DNA of 64,000 nucleotides from Bin87 sp963666415 (GTDB lineage: Bacteria > Chloroflexota > Dehalococcoidia > Lucifugimonadales > UBA3495), in the NCBI GenBank assembly GCA_963666415.2, contig CAXXPD010000003.1, positions 1,984,001 to 2,048,000 of the forward strand, in the 5' to 3' direction. Position numbers and translations under genes: made by a program. Of the stretch, positions 8,693 to 17,051 are shown piece after piece (within the stretch, counting starts at the first letter, position 1; the number at the start of each line of letters is the position of its first letter). The notes beneath the pieces are model-generated. The model did no database searches and had not been told where the DNA came from. It saw only the letters and a program-made list of their open reading frames with translations.

Positions 8693-9721
8693 TCACTTGA
8701 ACCTGGGGACTACATTCTCAGTCAGCATTCGCACGGAGGCCATTACCCGATCGTTGGGTATCTGGCCGCCATAGTTTGTCTCCAGCACCACGCCGGAAAT
8801 GTCTAATTCGTCCCGATATTCTTCCAGCCGTTCCGTGATTTCCGCCGGGGTGCCGAACATTACTCTCTGCCGCAAAATCTCTTCGTAGGGGATGTTTGCC
8901 ATCCGCCGCAACCGTTCCACTCCTTCCTCGCTGGCCGCCGTTTTGATGAGCTCGGTAGCCGCGTATTGGATGGCATGGATGGCGCTGTTTTTTGGATCAG
9001 CTTGTGCTTTGGCGGTGGTCTCGGCCACGTATGCGGGGATCCGAAGTGTTACCTCGCCAGGCCCCTCGAATCCAGCCTCCTGCCGAGCCGTCCGGTAGAT
9101 CTTGAGCCGTTCTTTCAGGGTGGGGATCCCAGTTGTTGCGCTGATGAAGATGGGATGGCCCAGTTTCCCCACGATCGGGAACGTGTCTTCCGAGGCTACG
9201 GCGATGCGTGTCGGCGGGTAGGGTTGCTGCAAGGGCTGAGGGACCACCTGCACATCGTCGTAGGAGTAGAAGTCTCCTTGGTGAGAGAAACTGCCCCCTT
9301 TCCACGCTTTCATAATTACCTGGAGGGCTTCGAAGAACCGGCCGCGGCTTTCGGAATAAGGAATGTTGTACCCCTGGTAGTACTTGGTGAGGCCGCTGCG
9401 TCCAATGCCAAAATCGAAGCGCCCCTTGCTAATGTGGTCCACGGTGGCCGCCTCCTCCGCCACCCTCAGTGGATTGGTCAGGGGCAATACCTGCACGGCC
9501 AGTCCCACGCGGAGGGTCGAGGTACGGGCGGCAATAGCGCTGGCTATGATCAAAGGTGAGGCCAACACCGACCGGTCGGGAGTGAAATGGTGCTCGGCAA
9601 GCCAAACCGAGTCCATACCCATTTGCTCGACCTCCGCCACCTGACTGAACGACTCCTCGAAGGCTTCTGCCTGGCTCATGTCTGCGCGAACGTGAAAGTC
9701 GGTGAACATACCGAAGTTCAT
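8693..9721 (-). CDS. LLM-class flavin-dependent oxidoreductase (342 aa)
   Basis: Luciferase-like monooxygenase of standard family length. Blocks include MGMDSVWLAEHHFTPDRS near residue 35, SAIAARTSTLRVGLAVQVLP near 65, HISKGRFDFGIGRSGL near 95 and a C-terminal FGTPAEITERLEEYRDELD near 295, typical of the flavin-utilising monooxygenase family. AAGGAG lies 6 nt before the ATG at 9721. It is about 350 bp upstream of the Rieske gene in the same orientation, separated by a MITE, so a shared transcript is uncertain. The substrate is not predictable, and F420 versus FMN use cannot be settled by eye. Confidence 0.9.
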   Translation of the reverse strand: MNFGMFTDFHVRADMSQAEAFEESFSQVAEVEQMGMDSVWLAEHHFTPDRSVLASPLIIASAIAARTSTLRVGLAVQVLPLTNPLRVAEEAATVDHISKGRFDFGIGRSGLTKYYQGYNIPYSESRGRFFEALQVIMKAWKGGSFSHQGDFYSYDDVQVVPQPLQQPYPPTRIAVASEDTFPIVGKLGHPIFISATTGIPTLKERLKIYRTARQEAGFEGPGEVTLRIPAYVAETTAKAQADPKNSAIHAIQYAATELIKTAASEEGVERLRRMANIPYEEILRQRVMFGTPAEITERLEEYRDELDISGVVLETNYGGQIPNDRVMASVRMLTENVVPRFK

Positions 9722-10004
9722 AACCTGCTCCTTGGTGAGAATGGGTACCTTTTCGGCGACGAGTATGGCTCGGGCTCATGGGGCGCGGTGGGTCGAGGAT
9801 ACACCGGGGTTTCAAGGGAATCAACCAACGGATGTGTCGGCCAGGGTGTTTCGATTGTCCCCTAATGTCATTGCGAGCGCAGCGTGGCAATCTCGTAGCC
9901 CTATTCACCGACGCTGTCCCCAACTCACCTTTGGCCGCTACGTTCCGATAATCGAAAGGCCCCGCGTATCGGCCCAGGGTAATCTTATTGTCGGCAGCCA
10001 TCTA
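9722..10004. other. Intergenic stretch with one dispersed GCAAT repeat
   Basis: Non-coding. It contains one copy of the dispersed palindromic repeat core (TCATTGCGAGCGCAGCGTGG, at about 9868-9887, then CAATCTCG) and ends at the TA target of the IS630 element. I see no gene in it. Confidence 0.6.
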
Positions 10005-11252
10005 AACCAAAGCCAAGGTGAAATGCGCAGACGCATGGGGTAAATTTGTGAAGGAACCGAGGTAGCTGGTCTCAGAAATTGCGAGGGGTTGGTGATGGGC
10101 GTGAGGGAGATAGACCGGTCTCTGGAACAATGGCAGATGGGAGTCAAGGACTTGCGGCGGCGTGTGATTCTGGCTCCCACACCCCGGGAGCGGGAAAGGT
10201 GGTACGCCATCCTGCTGCTGGCTCAGGGCTTGACGGCGGAGGCGACGGCGGAGGCGCTGGAGCGGGACCCCCACACTATCGGACGTTGGGCGTCGGCCTT
10301 CGGCGAGGGAGGGCCTGCGGCCCTGATATTCGAGCAGACCGGTGGTTCCCCCCCGCCCTTGACCAGGCGCAGCAGGAGGAGTTGAAAGGGGCGGTGGAGC
10401 AACCGCCCGCCACAGCGGGCATCGTAATGGCTAACTGGTATTGGAAGGTGGTGCGTCAGTTTGTCTCAGAACGGTTTGGCATCAGCCTGTGCCGCAGCAG
10501 TTGCCTGAACTGGCTTCACCGGCTGGGGTTTGCCTGCAAGCGCCCCAAGAAGCGTCTGCTCAAGGCGAATGAGTCCAAGCGGGAGGCCTTCGTGGCGGAG
10601 TACGCCGCCCTGTGGGAGGAGGCCCAACGGACTGAAGCCAGCATATTCTTTGCTGATGAGGCCCACTTCCGGGCGGACGCGGAATTGCGGGGCAAGTGGG
10701 TGCTGAAGAGTAAGCCTGCGTTGGTGGACTCCAATAGCCCGCGGTATGGGGAGAAGGCCAGCTACTATTCAGCGGTGTGCCTGGAGACGGGCGAGGTGGA
10801 ATGGATGGAACTGGAGGGCAACAGCAACAGCGGGACCTCGGTTGCCTTTCTGACGCAACTGCCTGACGCAACTGAAGGAAAAGCATCCAGGGCCGCTGCG
10901 GGTCATCTGGGACAATGCGCCGGCCCACCGTGGGGAGGCGGTGCGGGAGTACCTCAGGACGCCTGAGCTGGAGCTGAGGCTGGTGAACCTGCCGGGCTAC
11001 AGCCCGGACTTCAACGCCGATGAGGCTATCTGGGGCTGGGCGAGAGAGGAGGCCACTGGCAATCTGTGCCTGGGGAGCAGGGCGGCGGTACAGGAGAGGG
11101 TCGGCAAATTCCTGGCCGGGCTGTCCAGCCGGAAAGACGAGGTGAGACGGCGCTGCCGGACGGTCCTGCAATCAAGGGCCGAAACACTCCCGCGAGACTC
11201 CCGCCCCGATTCCCAGCACCCGGCAAATGCACATCCCACCTTGGCTTTGGTT
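10005..11252 (+). mobile_element. IS630-family element, complete ends, inactivated
   Basis: The inverted repeats begin AACCAAAGCCAAGGTG on the left (10005) and, read inward from the other strand, with the identical 16 bases on the right (ending 11252). Both sides are flanked by the TA dinucleotide (10003-10004 and 11253-11254) that IS630/Tc1-mariner elements duplicate. The element is 1,248 bp. It encodes one transposase that needs two frame changes (see next entry). Confidence 0.9.
10089..11207 (+). pseudogene. IS630 transposase with a -1 site and a 13-bp duplication
   Basis: The first frame (GTG at 10089, or ATG at 10092) encodes an HTH region (APTPRERERWYAILLLAQG). It must move -1 at a C7 run (TTCCCCCCCG, 10346-10355) to reach the frame with FFADEAHFRAD, the first catalytic Asp region. 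Near 10854-10879 the 13-mer CTGACGCAACTGC is followed by CTGACGCAACTGA, which throws translation out of frame. Removing one unit restores VIWDNAPAHRG and NLPGYSPDFNADEAIWGW, which carry the remaining acidic catalytic residues. The C7 site is also present in the second IS630 copy and may be a programmed shift; the duplication is a genuine lesion. The end coordinate is approximate. Confidence 0.85.
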
Positions 11253-11597
11253 TAGGTTGTGGGTTGATGGCGAGCATGTGGAAGCATGAGTGGGCGCCCT
11301 TCGACAGGCTCAGGTTGAGCGGGTAAACCGGGTGGATAGTGGAAAGATCCTGCGTATCTAAGGTGGTTCATGCGGGACTTGGGGGGACGGGTTTGTTGGG
11401 CGGACATGCCAAACCCGATGCGTGACATGGCGCAAAACCGCTGTTGGCAGCTGGCGTTGCAGCATTACCAGTGCGGAAGCTGCCCGATCCTTGTGAACAG
11501 GGTACTCCGCACTCGCGGATGACAAGTGACGGAGCGAGCCATATAATGCCGATAAAACACTACCGCAAGAGAGACGCAACACTTGAGGAGGCCGCGC

Positions 11598-12035
11598 ATG
11601 GCAACCGTAACCAAGTTCGAGATGCTGACCAAACCCCTGGTAAAGATCACTGAAATGGACCACATCGTTCTGCGCACCAACGATGTGGAGGGTTCGCTGC
11701 GCTTCTATACTGAGGTGCTGGGACTACAGGCCGAGCGAGTGGAGGAATGGAGGGCTGGAGAAGTGCGCTTCCCGTCGGCGCGAATAAACGCCGACACCAT
11801 CATCGACTTTTTCGCCTCCGAAAACATCCCGGCGAGCCGGGACGATGCTCGGAATCAGGACCACTTCTGCATGGTTATCGACTACACCGATATGGAGGAA
11901 CTGAAGGCTCACTTCGAAGACCTGGGCGTTGAGATTCAGGCCGGGCCGGGCAAGCGTTGGGGTTCTCACGGCGACGGCATTTCCCTGTACATCTACGATC
12001 CAGATAACAACGTCGTAGAGCTGCGGCACTACTAA
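11598..12035 (+). CDS. VOC/glyoxalase-fold protein
   Basis: A 145-residue single VOC domain. The ATG at 11598 is preferred because GAGGAGG sits 6 nt upstream; a TTG at 11583 overlaps that ribosome site. It begins with the characteristic MDHIVLRTNDVEGSLRFYTE strand-helix and ends DPDNNVVELRHY, with a C-terminal metal-site Glu of the type seen in glyoxalase I, dioxygenases and fosfomycin-resistance proteins. His22 or so (MDHIVL) and the late Glu (VELRHY) are the obvious ligands. It stands alone between the IS630 element and the convergent ABC operon. The substrate is unknown. Confidence 0.85.
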   Translation: MATVTKFEMLTKPLVKITEMDHIVLRTNDVEGSLRFYTEVLGLQAERVEEWRAGEVRFPSARINADTIIDFFASENIPASRDDARNQDHFCMVIDYTDMEELKAHFEDLGVEIQAGPGKRWGSHGDGISLYIYDPDNNVVELRHY

Positions 12036-12448
12036 GCGCCAATGCTCCTGATAGCGGTTCCCACCAAGCCCGGTCGATGTCATGTCTGCGGCGTTCGCGA
12101 AGGCTCAGGCGGGAAAGCCGCCAGCCCAACGGGATACATTGCGCCGTCGCCCGATCGATCGCAGCGCTTCTGGTGGCACACACACACACCGGAGTCGGTC
12201 ATGGGTCACAGCTTGGCGCCGGTTGAGCAATCGATCTAACTCGGTGACGCAGGACACGCTAGTGGGGACGCCCAACACCCGCAATCAGCGTGGACGTTGC
12301 TGTCCACGCTGATTGCGTCAAATCTGAGGTCAACCAGTACTACGCCCCACAATGAATTGCGGGCATTCGGCCCGCTCGCATCGGGCTCACCATCTCAACC
12401 TGCCGCGACCCGGTGAGGGGTTCGTTTTCGTGCCGACTGTCCCTGCGA
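12036..12448. other. 413-bp gap, no gene apart from a perfect hairpin
   Basis: I see no supported gene. The stretch holds the 16-bp perfect inverted repeat annotated at 12280-12317 and lies between the convergent VOC gene and the ABC operon. Confidence 0.6.
12280..12317. terminator. Perfect 16-bp hairpin between convergent transcripts
   Basis: CGCAATCAGCGTGGAC (12280-12295) and its exact complement (12302-12317) flank a 6-nt loop GTTGCT. There is no clear T-tract on either side, so it could be a factor-dependent terminator, an operator or an mRNA-stabilising element. It lies about 130 bp past the end of the ABC operon on the minus strand. Confidence 0.45.
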
Positions 12449-13465
12449 TTAGTACAGGTGGCAGTAGACTGCATGGCCCGGGGACATTTCCCTTAACTGC
12501 GGCACTTCGTGGGAACAGCGCTCCATCACGACCGGGCATCTCGGATGGAAGCGGCATCCCTCGGGAGGGTTCAACGGAGAAGGTACCTCCCCCGTCAATA
12601 TCATCTCTTCCTTCTGAATATCCGGATGAGACGGCAGGGCTGCGCTCATCAGGGCCTTGGTGTAAGGGTGCGACGCGTTATTGAATAACTGCGTCTTGGG
12701 TGCGAACTCCACAATCTGCCCCAAATACATCACGGCGACCCAATCGCACATATACCGCACCGTCGCCAGGTCGTGCGCTATGAGCATATAGCTAACCTGA
12801 TACTCGTGCTGCAAGTCCTTCAGCAGGTTCATGATCTGGGCCCTGATTGACACGTCCAGCGCCGAAACCGGCTCGTCCAGTACTATCAACTTGGGTTCCA
12901 CTGACAACGCCCTCGCAATTGCGAGCCGCTGCCGCTGTCCACCGCTGAATTCGTGCGGATACAGGTTGGCATGGTAGCTACTCAACCCCACGTCATTCAG
13001 CAACTTGGCGACTCGGTCCTGTACGTCTCGCCGGCTCATGTTGAGATTGATGATCATGGGTTCGGCGATCACGTCCCTGACGCGCATTCTGGGATTCAGT
13101 GAACTCCAGGGATCCTGAAAAACTGCCTGCACCGAACTCCGGTATTGCCGGCGTTCGGCGTGGGTGGCTTTGTGGACGTCTCTACCCTGAAACCTGATGA
13201 TGCCCTCGGTGGGCTCCTCAAGCATCAGCAGCATCTTGGCAGTGGTGCTCTTGCCGCAACCCGATTCACCGACGACACCCAAGGTCTCTCCAGAGCGAAT
13301 CTGGAAGGATATGCCATCCACCGCCTTGATCCATCCGGTCACCTTTGACACCAACAGGCCTTTGGTAACCGGAAAATATTTCTTCAGATCCTGCGCTTCG
13401 AGTATTACTTCGGCTTCCGGGTTAGTTTCCCGGTTACGTCCAACCGTGGGCACAACCGTGGTCAT
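12449..13465 (-). CDS. ABC transporter ATP-binding protein, OppF/DppF type
   Basis: A cytoplasmic ATPase of a peptide/opine-type importer, 338 residues from the ATG at 13465. That ATG overlaps the TGA of the upstream OppD-type gene as ATGA, so translation is probably coupled; a TTG 15 bp upstream is unlikely. It shows Walker A GVVGESGCGKSTTAKM, signature FSGGQRQRLAIARAL and Walker B LIVLDEPVSALD. The C-terminal oligopeptide/dipeptide extension contains CRFHPRCPVVMERC, a cysteine cluster that binds an Fe-S centre in some Opp/Dpp ATPases. It is the last gene of the operon. Confidence 0.93.
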   Translation of the reverse strand: MTTVVPTVGRNRETNPEAEVILEAQDLKKYFPVTKGLLVSKVTGWIKAVDGISFQIRSGETLGVVGESGCGKSTTAKMLLMLEEPTEGIIRFQGRDVHKATHAERRQYRSSVQAVFQDPWSSLNPRMRVRDVIAEPMIINLNMSRRDVQDRVAKLLNDVGLSSYHANLYPHEFSGGQRQRLAIARALSVEPKLIVLDEPVSALDVSIRAQIMNLLKDLQHEYQVSYMLIAHDLATVRYMCDWVAVMYLGQIVEFAPKTQLFNNASHPYTKALMSAALPSHPDIQKEEMILTGEVPSPLNPPEGCRFHPRCPVVMERCSHEVPQLREMSPGHAVYCHLY

Positions 13466-14454
13466 TCGAGCCTCCAACACGCCGCGTAGTGGCGTTCCGT
13501 TAGCGATATTGTCGGTGGATACGCCTCAAGGCACCGGTCCATTACGTACTGACACCGAGGGGCGAAAGGACAACCAGGTGGCAGGTCGTGGAGCATCGGT
13601 GGTTGGCCCTCAATGGAGTACAAGCGGTCTACGTCCTCTTCCAGTTTGGGAACAGAAGCCAGCAGGGCCTCCGTATAGGGATGGGACGGGTTGTTGAATA
13701 TCTCCCGCACATCTCCCATTTCCACAATCTTGCCAGCATACATCACAGCCACGCGGTCGCACATTTTGGCTACTATGCCGAAGTCGTGGGTTATGAAGAT
13801 GAGCGCGATGTTCGACGCCTGTTGCAGGTCTTTCAGCAGCTTCAGGTATTGGGCCTGGATGGTCACATCCAGCGAAGTCGTCGGCTCGTCCGCAATCAGG
13901 ACCATCGGTTCGCAGGAAATGCCGATGGCCCCCACCACGCGCTGACGCATGCCGCCGCTCATCTGGTGAGGGTAGTCCCGAACCCGAGTTTCTGCAGCTG
14001 GTATGTTGACCCTCCGCAGGACGTCCAATACCCGCTGCAATACACCGCTGTTGGGTATTTCCTGGTGAATCTTGATCGCCTCGCCCACCTGATTGCCAAT
14101 GGTAAAAACCGGGTTCAGCGAGGTCATGGGATCCTGAATGATCAGCGCTATCTGACTACCCCTGACATTGCTCATTTCCTTTTCGGACAGTTGCAGCAGA
14201 TCGTCGCCTTCCAGGAGTATCTTGCCTCCCACGATTTGCCCGGGTGGCGTGGGGATGAGCCGCATCAATGACAGCATGGCCACCGACTTGCCAGAACCCG
14301 ATTCGCCCACTATGCCCAGGGTTTCGCCGCGCCGCAAATCGAAGCTGACACCGTCAACCGCTTTGACCGTTCCCCAACGAGTCTGAAAATAGGTTTTGAG
14401 GTCTTCAACTTCCAGCACTATCTGGGAGTCATCGTTTGTTGTTTTGGTCTGCAT
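13462..14454 (-). CDS. ABC transporter ATP-binding protein, OppD/DppD type
   Basis: The first ATPase of the importer, 330 residues. It has Walker A GIVGESGSGKSVAMLSL, signature MSGGMRQRVVGAIGI and Walker B VLIADEPTTSLD. The C-terminal extension has the Opp cysteine motif CPFAPRCQYVMDRC. Phe/Tyr-rich N-terminal LKTYFQTRWGTVKAVDGVSF is typical of OppD. It follows the OppC-type permease by about 60 bp and overlaps the OppF-type gene by 4 bp. No defects were seen. Confidence 0.93.
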   Translation of the reverse strand: MQTKTTNDDSQIVLEVEDLKTYFQTRWGTVKAVDGVSFDLRRGETLGIVGESGSGKSVAMLSLMRLIPTPPGQIVGGKILLEGDDLLQLSEKEMSNVRGSQIALIIQDPMTSLNPVFTIGNQVGEAIKIHQEIPNSGVLQRVLDVLRRVNIPAAETRVRDYPHQMSGGMRQRVVGAIGISCEPMVLIADEPTTSLDVTIQAQYLKLLKDLQQASNIALIFITHDFGIVAKMCDRVAVMYAGKIVEMGDVREIFNNPSHPYTEALLASVPKLEEDVDRLYSIEGQPPMLHDLPPGCPFAPRCQYVMDRCLEAYPPTISLTERHYAACWRLE

Positions 14455-14514
14455 ACTTCCTGCCTATTTGCGATCCTGGCTACACCCTCGGTGGCAATCG
14501 CCAACCTGTCGAAA

Positions 14515-15411
14515 TCAGTTCAGTTGACGGAGCCTGGGGTCCAGCCGGTCCCTCAGCCAGTCCCCGAACAGGTTCATTGACAAAACGGTCAACATGATAG
14601 CCACGCCGGGCATCGTAGAAATCCACCAAGCTACTGCCAAGCGGTCCCGGCCATCCGCCACCATCGACCCCCAGGCTGGTGTCGGCGGAGGAACCCCCGC
14701 TCCAAGGAAGCTCAGGGTAGACTCCAACAGGATGACAATACCCACTTCCAGAGTGGCCAGGATAATCAGCGTGTTGACCACCTGCGGGAAAATGTGGATG
14801 AAAAGGATGCGTGGTGTCGACGCACCGGCGACCTGGGCCAAAGCGACGAAGTCCATGGTTTTGATCTGGAGCACTTCACCCCGCACATTTCGCGCGAACC
14901 GGGGCCACACGGCAATAGCCAGAATGACCACGATGATCATGAAGGATTGCCCCAACGCCAGTACCAGCACCAGGGCTAATAATATGGTGGGAATGGCCAG
15001 CTTGATGTCCACTATCCTCATCAGCAGTTCATCCAGCCACCCACCGTACCAACCTGCCACCAAGCCGCCGGTGACGCCCACCACCATGCCGACGCCTAAG
15101 GTTATTACTACCACCGCCAGGGAGATGCGAGCTCCAAAAATAACTCGACTCAGCAGGTCGCGACCGAGATGATCGGTGCCCAGCAGAAATTCCGACTGGC
15201 CGCCTTCCTCCCACGCCGGAGGCACGTTGCGGGCGCGCAGGTCTCCTCGCTCAGGGTCGTGGGGAGCAATCCAGGGGGCGGCGACGCCCGTAACCACAAA
15301 AACCACCAAGATGAACACGGGAATCAACGGCAAGCGCCGCCACTGCCACGCTCTTCTAGCAATGCGGACCGGCACCGGCGCCGGTTGTACAACCAGTGTA
15401 ACGTTTGCCAC
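14515..15411 (-). CDS. ABC transporter permease, OppC/DppC type
   Basis: Inner-membrane permease. I chose the GTG at 15411 (298 residues) because AGGAG lies 8 nt upstream. The frame is open back to an ATG at 15489, but that would overlap the upstream permease by 62 bp and add non-family sequence. An N-terminal TM helix (PLIPVFILVVFVVTGVAAPW) is followed by FLLGTDHLGRDLLSRVIFGAR, the OppC hallmark. Several further TM helices and the EAA-type loop (AGASTPRILFIHIFPQVVNT) contact the ATPases. It pairs with the OppB-type permease 17 bp upstream. Confidence 0.92.
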   Translation of the reverse strand: MANVTLVVQPAPVPVRIARRAWQWRRLPLIPVFILVVFVVTGVAAPWIAPHDPERGDLRARNVPPAWEEGGQSEFLLGTDHLGRDLLSRVIFGARISLAVVVITLGVGMVVGVTGGLVAGWYGGWLDELLMRIVDIKLAIPTILLALVLVLALGQSFMIIVVILAIAVWPRFARNVRGEVLQIKTMDFVALAQVAGASTPRILFIHIFPQVVNTLIILATLEVGIVILLESTLSFLGAGVPPPTPAWGSMVADGRDRLAVAWWISTMPGVAIMLTVLSMNLFGDWLRDRLDPRLRQLN

Positions 15412-15427
15412 GATGTGCGCTCCTGTA

Positions 15428-16345
15428 TTAAGCGTACCTGATTCTGGGATCAATGTAGGCGTACATGATGTCCACCAACAGGGCCACAACCACGTACATC
15501 AATGTGAACACTATCACCACCGCCTGCAACAGCGGGTAGTCGTTACCCGCCAACGCCTGAATCGCCAATTGGCCCAATCCAGGCCAGGCGAATACGGTCT
15601 CAACCACCAGCGAACCGGTAACCAGGCTACCCAGGGTAACGCCGGCGAAGGTGAGCACGGGAACCAGGGCGTTGCGGAGGGAATGCTTCCAGATGACCGT
15701 CTGATTGGACACGCCTTTAGCGCGGGCCAGCTTTACGTACTCGGATTCCAGCACGTTCAACATGGCAGACCTCAGCAGGCGCAGATTAGCCGCCGCGTAG
15801 AACCAACCGAGGGCCACGGCCGGCAAAATGATGCTGGTAACTTCCAGCCGGCCATACGGCGGGAGCCACTCCAACCGCACTGCGAACAGGAACACCAACA
15901 TCAGGCCCAACCAGAATACCGGGGCCGATTGCCCGACCAGGGCGATCATTTTTCCGGCGATATCCAGAAAACTCCCCCGTTTGACGGCCGACAGAATGCC
16001 CAATGGCATTCCCACTATTACGGAGAAGGCGAACGCCGCGACACCCAATTGCAGAGTAGCCGGCACCCGTTCGATGATCACCTCCATCGATGGCCGTCCT
16101 TCCCTGATCGATTCGCCGAAGTTGCCCTTCAGTGCGTCGACCAGGAATATGCCGTACTGCTGGTAATACGGCTTGTCCAGCCCCAGGCTTTCGGTGAGCC
16201 GATCCCAGTCTTCTTGGGTAGAATAATCGTCCAGATAGACGTGCCTGGGGTCGCCGGCCGCCCGGCTCATCACAAAAATGATCATGGACACGGCTAGCAG
16301 GGTCAACAACGCCAGCAAAACGCGCCTTAACAAGTACCGCTGCAT
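15428..16345 (-). CDS. ABC transporter permease, OppB/DppB type
   Basis: The partner inner-membrane permease, 305 residues. The N-terminal MQRYLLRRVLLALLTLLAV start is typical of DppB. Family features are the periplasmic loop GLDKPYYQQYGIFLVDALKG, the EAA-like loop KLARAKGVSNQTVIWKHSLR near residue 200 and the C-terminal YAYIDPRIRYA. About six TM helices can be drawn. It lies between the small membrane protein and the OppC-type permease. No strong Shine-Dalgarno is visible before the ATG at 16345. Confidence 0.92.
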   Translation of the reverse strand: MQRYLLRRVLLALLTLLAVSMIIFVMSRAAGDPRHVYLDDYSTQEDWDRLTESLGLDKPYYQQYGIFLVDALKGNFGESIREGRPSMEVIIERVPATLQLGVAAFAFSVIVGMPLGILSAVKRGSFLDIAGKMIALVGQSAPVFWLGLMLVFLFAVRLEWLPPYGRLEVTSIILPAVALGWFYAAANLRLLRSAMLNVLESEYVKLARAKGVSNQTVIWKHSLRNALVPVLTFAGVTLGSLVTGSLVVETVFAWPGLGQLAIQALAGNDYPLLQAVVIVFTLMYVVVALLVDIMYAYIDPRIRYA

Positions 16346-16484
16346 ATTGCACTACCTCAGAAACCGTTTCTGTTATGAATTTGCAGTTTGGGTCAGATAC
16401 GCGGTTGCAATCGCAAAGCCTGGCGGTTAACCCGCTGCTTAGCCCAACCTGTGTGCCTGAACCAGCTCAGGTGAAGTGTCCCTG

Positions 16485-17033
16485 TTATGCGCGACGCTCG
16501 GCATCGCCCGAGGCGCCCACGGTGGTACCGTCGGGCCGGAAGCGGGGCCAATCCCAACCGCCCGCTCGCACTTCGTAACCAATGTTGATTGCCAACGCTA
16601 CGGCATTGGATACCACGGTGGCACCGAGGGCCATGTACGTTCTGGGCTTAAAAAAGTAATCGCACACACCAACGCAGTTCATCTCCTGCATTGCGGTGAT
16701 TTTGTCACCAATTTCGAGGCCCGCCCAAGCGCCTCCGGCACTGACCAGGCAAATCCCCACGCCAATTGCCAGCACGACGGGCCAGGGTGGAACTGCGTCC
16801 ACCCTGATCAACATCGCCCCTCCGCCGATGCCGGCACCGATCCCGGCGCCAATAGTGAGCAGCAGGAGCAGGGTGGGCAGAGCGGAGACGCCGAAGAATA
16901 CGGACATCGCCGACGCTATCGCCATACCGACGATGCCAAGCACCGCCGCCAGCGGGAGACCCACCAAGGTGCGCGCAATGACTAACATTCCAGACTTGCG
17001 CCACCCTGTGGTTGTGTTTCTTGCCCACCTCAT
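16485..17033 (-). CDS. Small membrane protein within the ABC operon
   Basis: 182 residues from 17033; an alternative ATG at 16988 gives 167. I do not recognise the family. Three or four hydrophobic helices are visible: a glycine/alanine-rich stretch around residues 20-50, LLLLLTIGAGIGAGIGGGAM near 55-75, a helix near 85-105 and one near 130-150. The C-terminal tail is hydrophilic (YEVRAGGWDWPRFRPDGTTV). It sits 18 bp after the second substrate-binding gene and 140 bp before the OppB-type permease. This is an unusual addition to an Opp operon and may be an accessory subunit or an unrelated passenger. Confidence 0.65.
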   Translation of the reverse strand: MRWARNTTTGWRKSGMLVIARTLVGLPLAAVLGIVGMAIASAMSVFFGVSALPTLLLLLTIGAGIGAGIGGGAMLIRVDAVPPWPVVLAIGVGICLVSAGGAWAGLEIGDKITAMQEMNCVGVCDYFFKPRTYMALGATVVSNAVALAINIGYEVRAGGWDWPRFRPDGTTVGASGDAERRA

Positions 17034-17051
17034 TTTGGATTAACTGACCCG

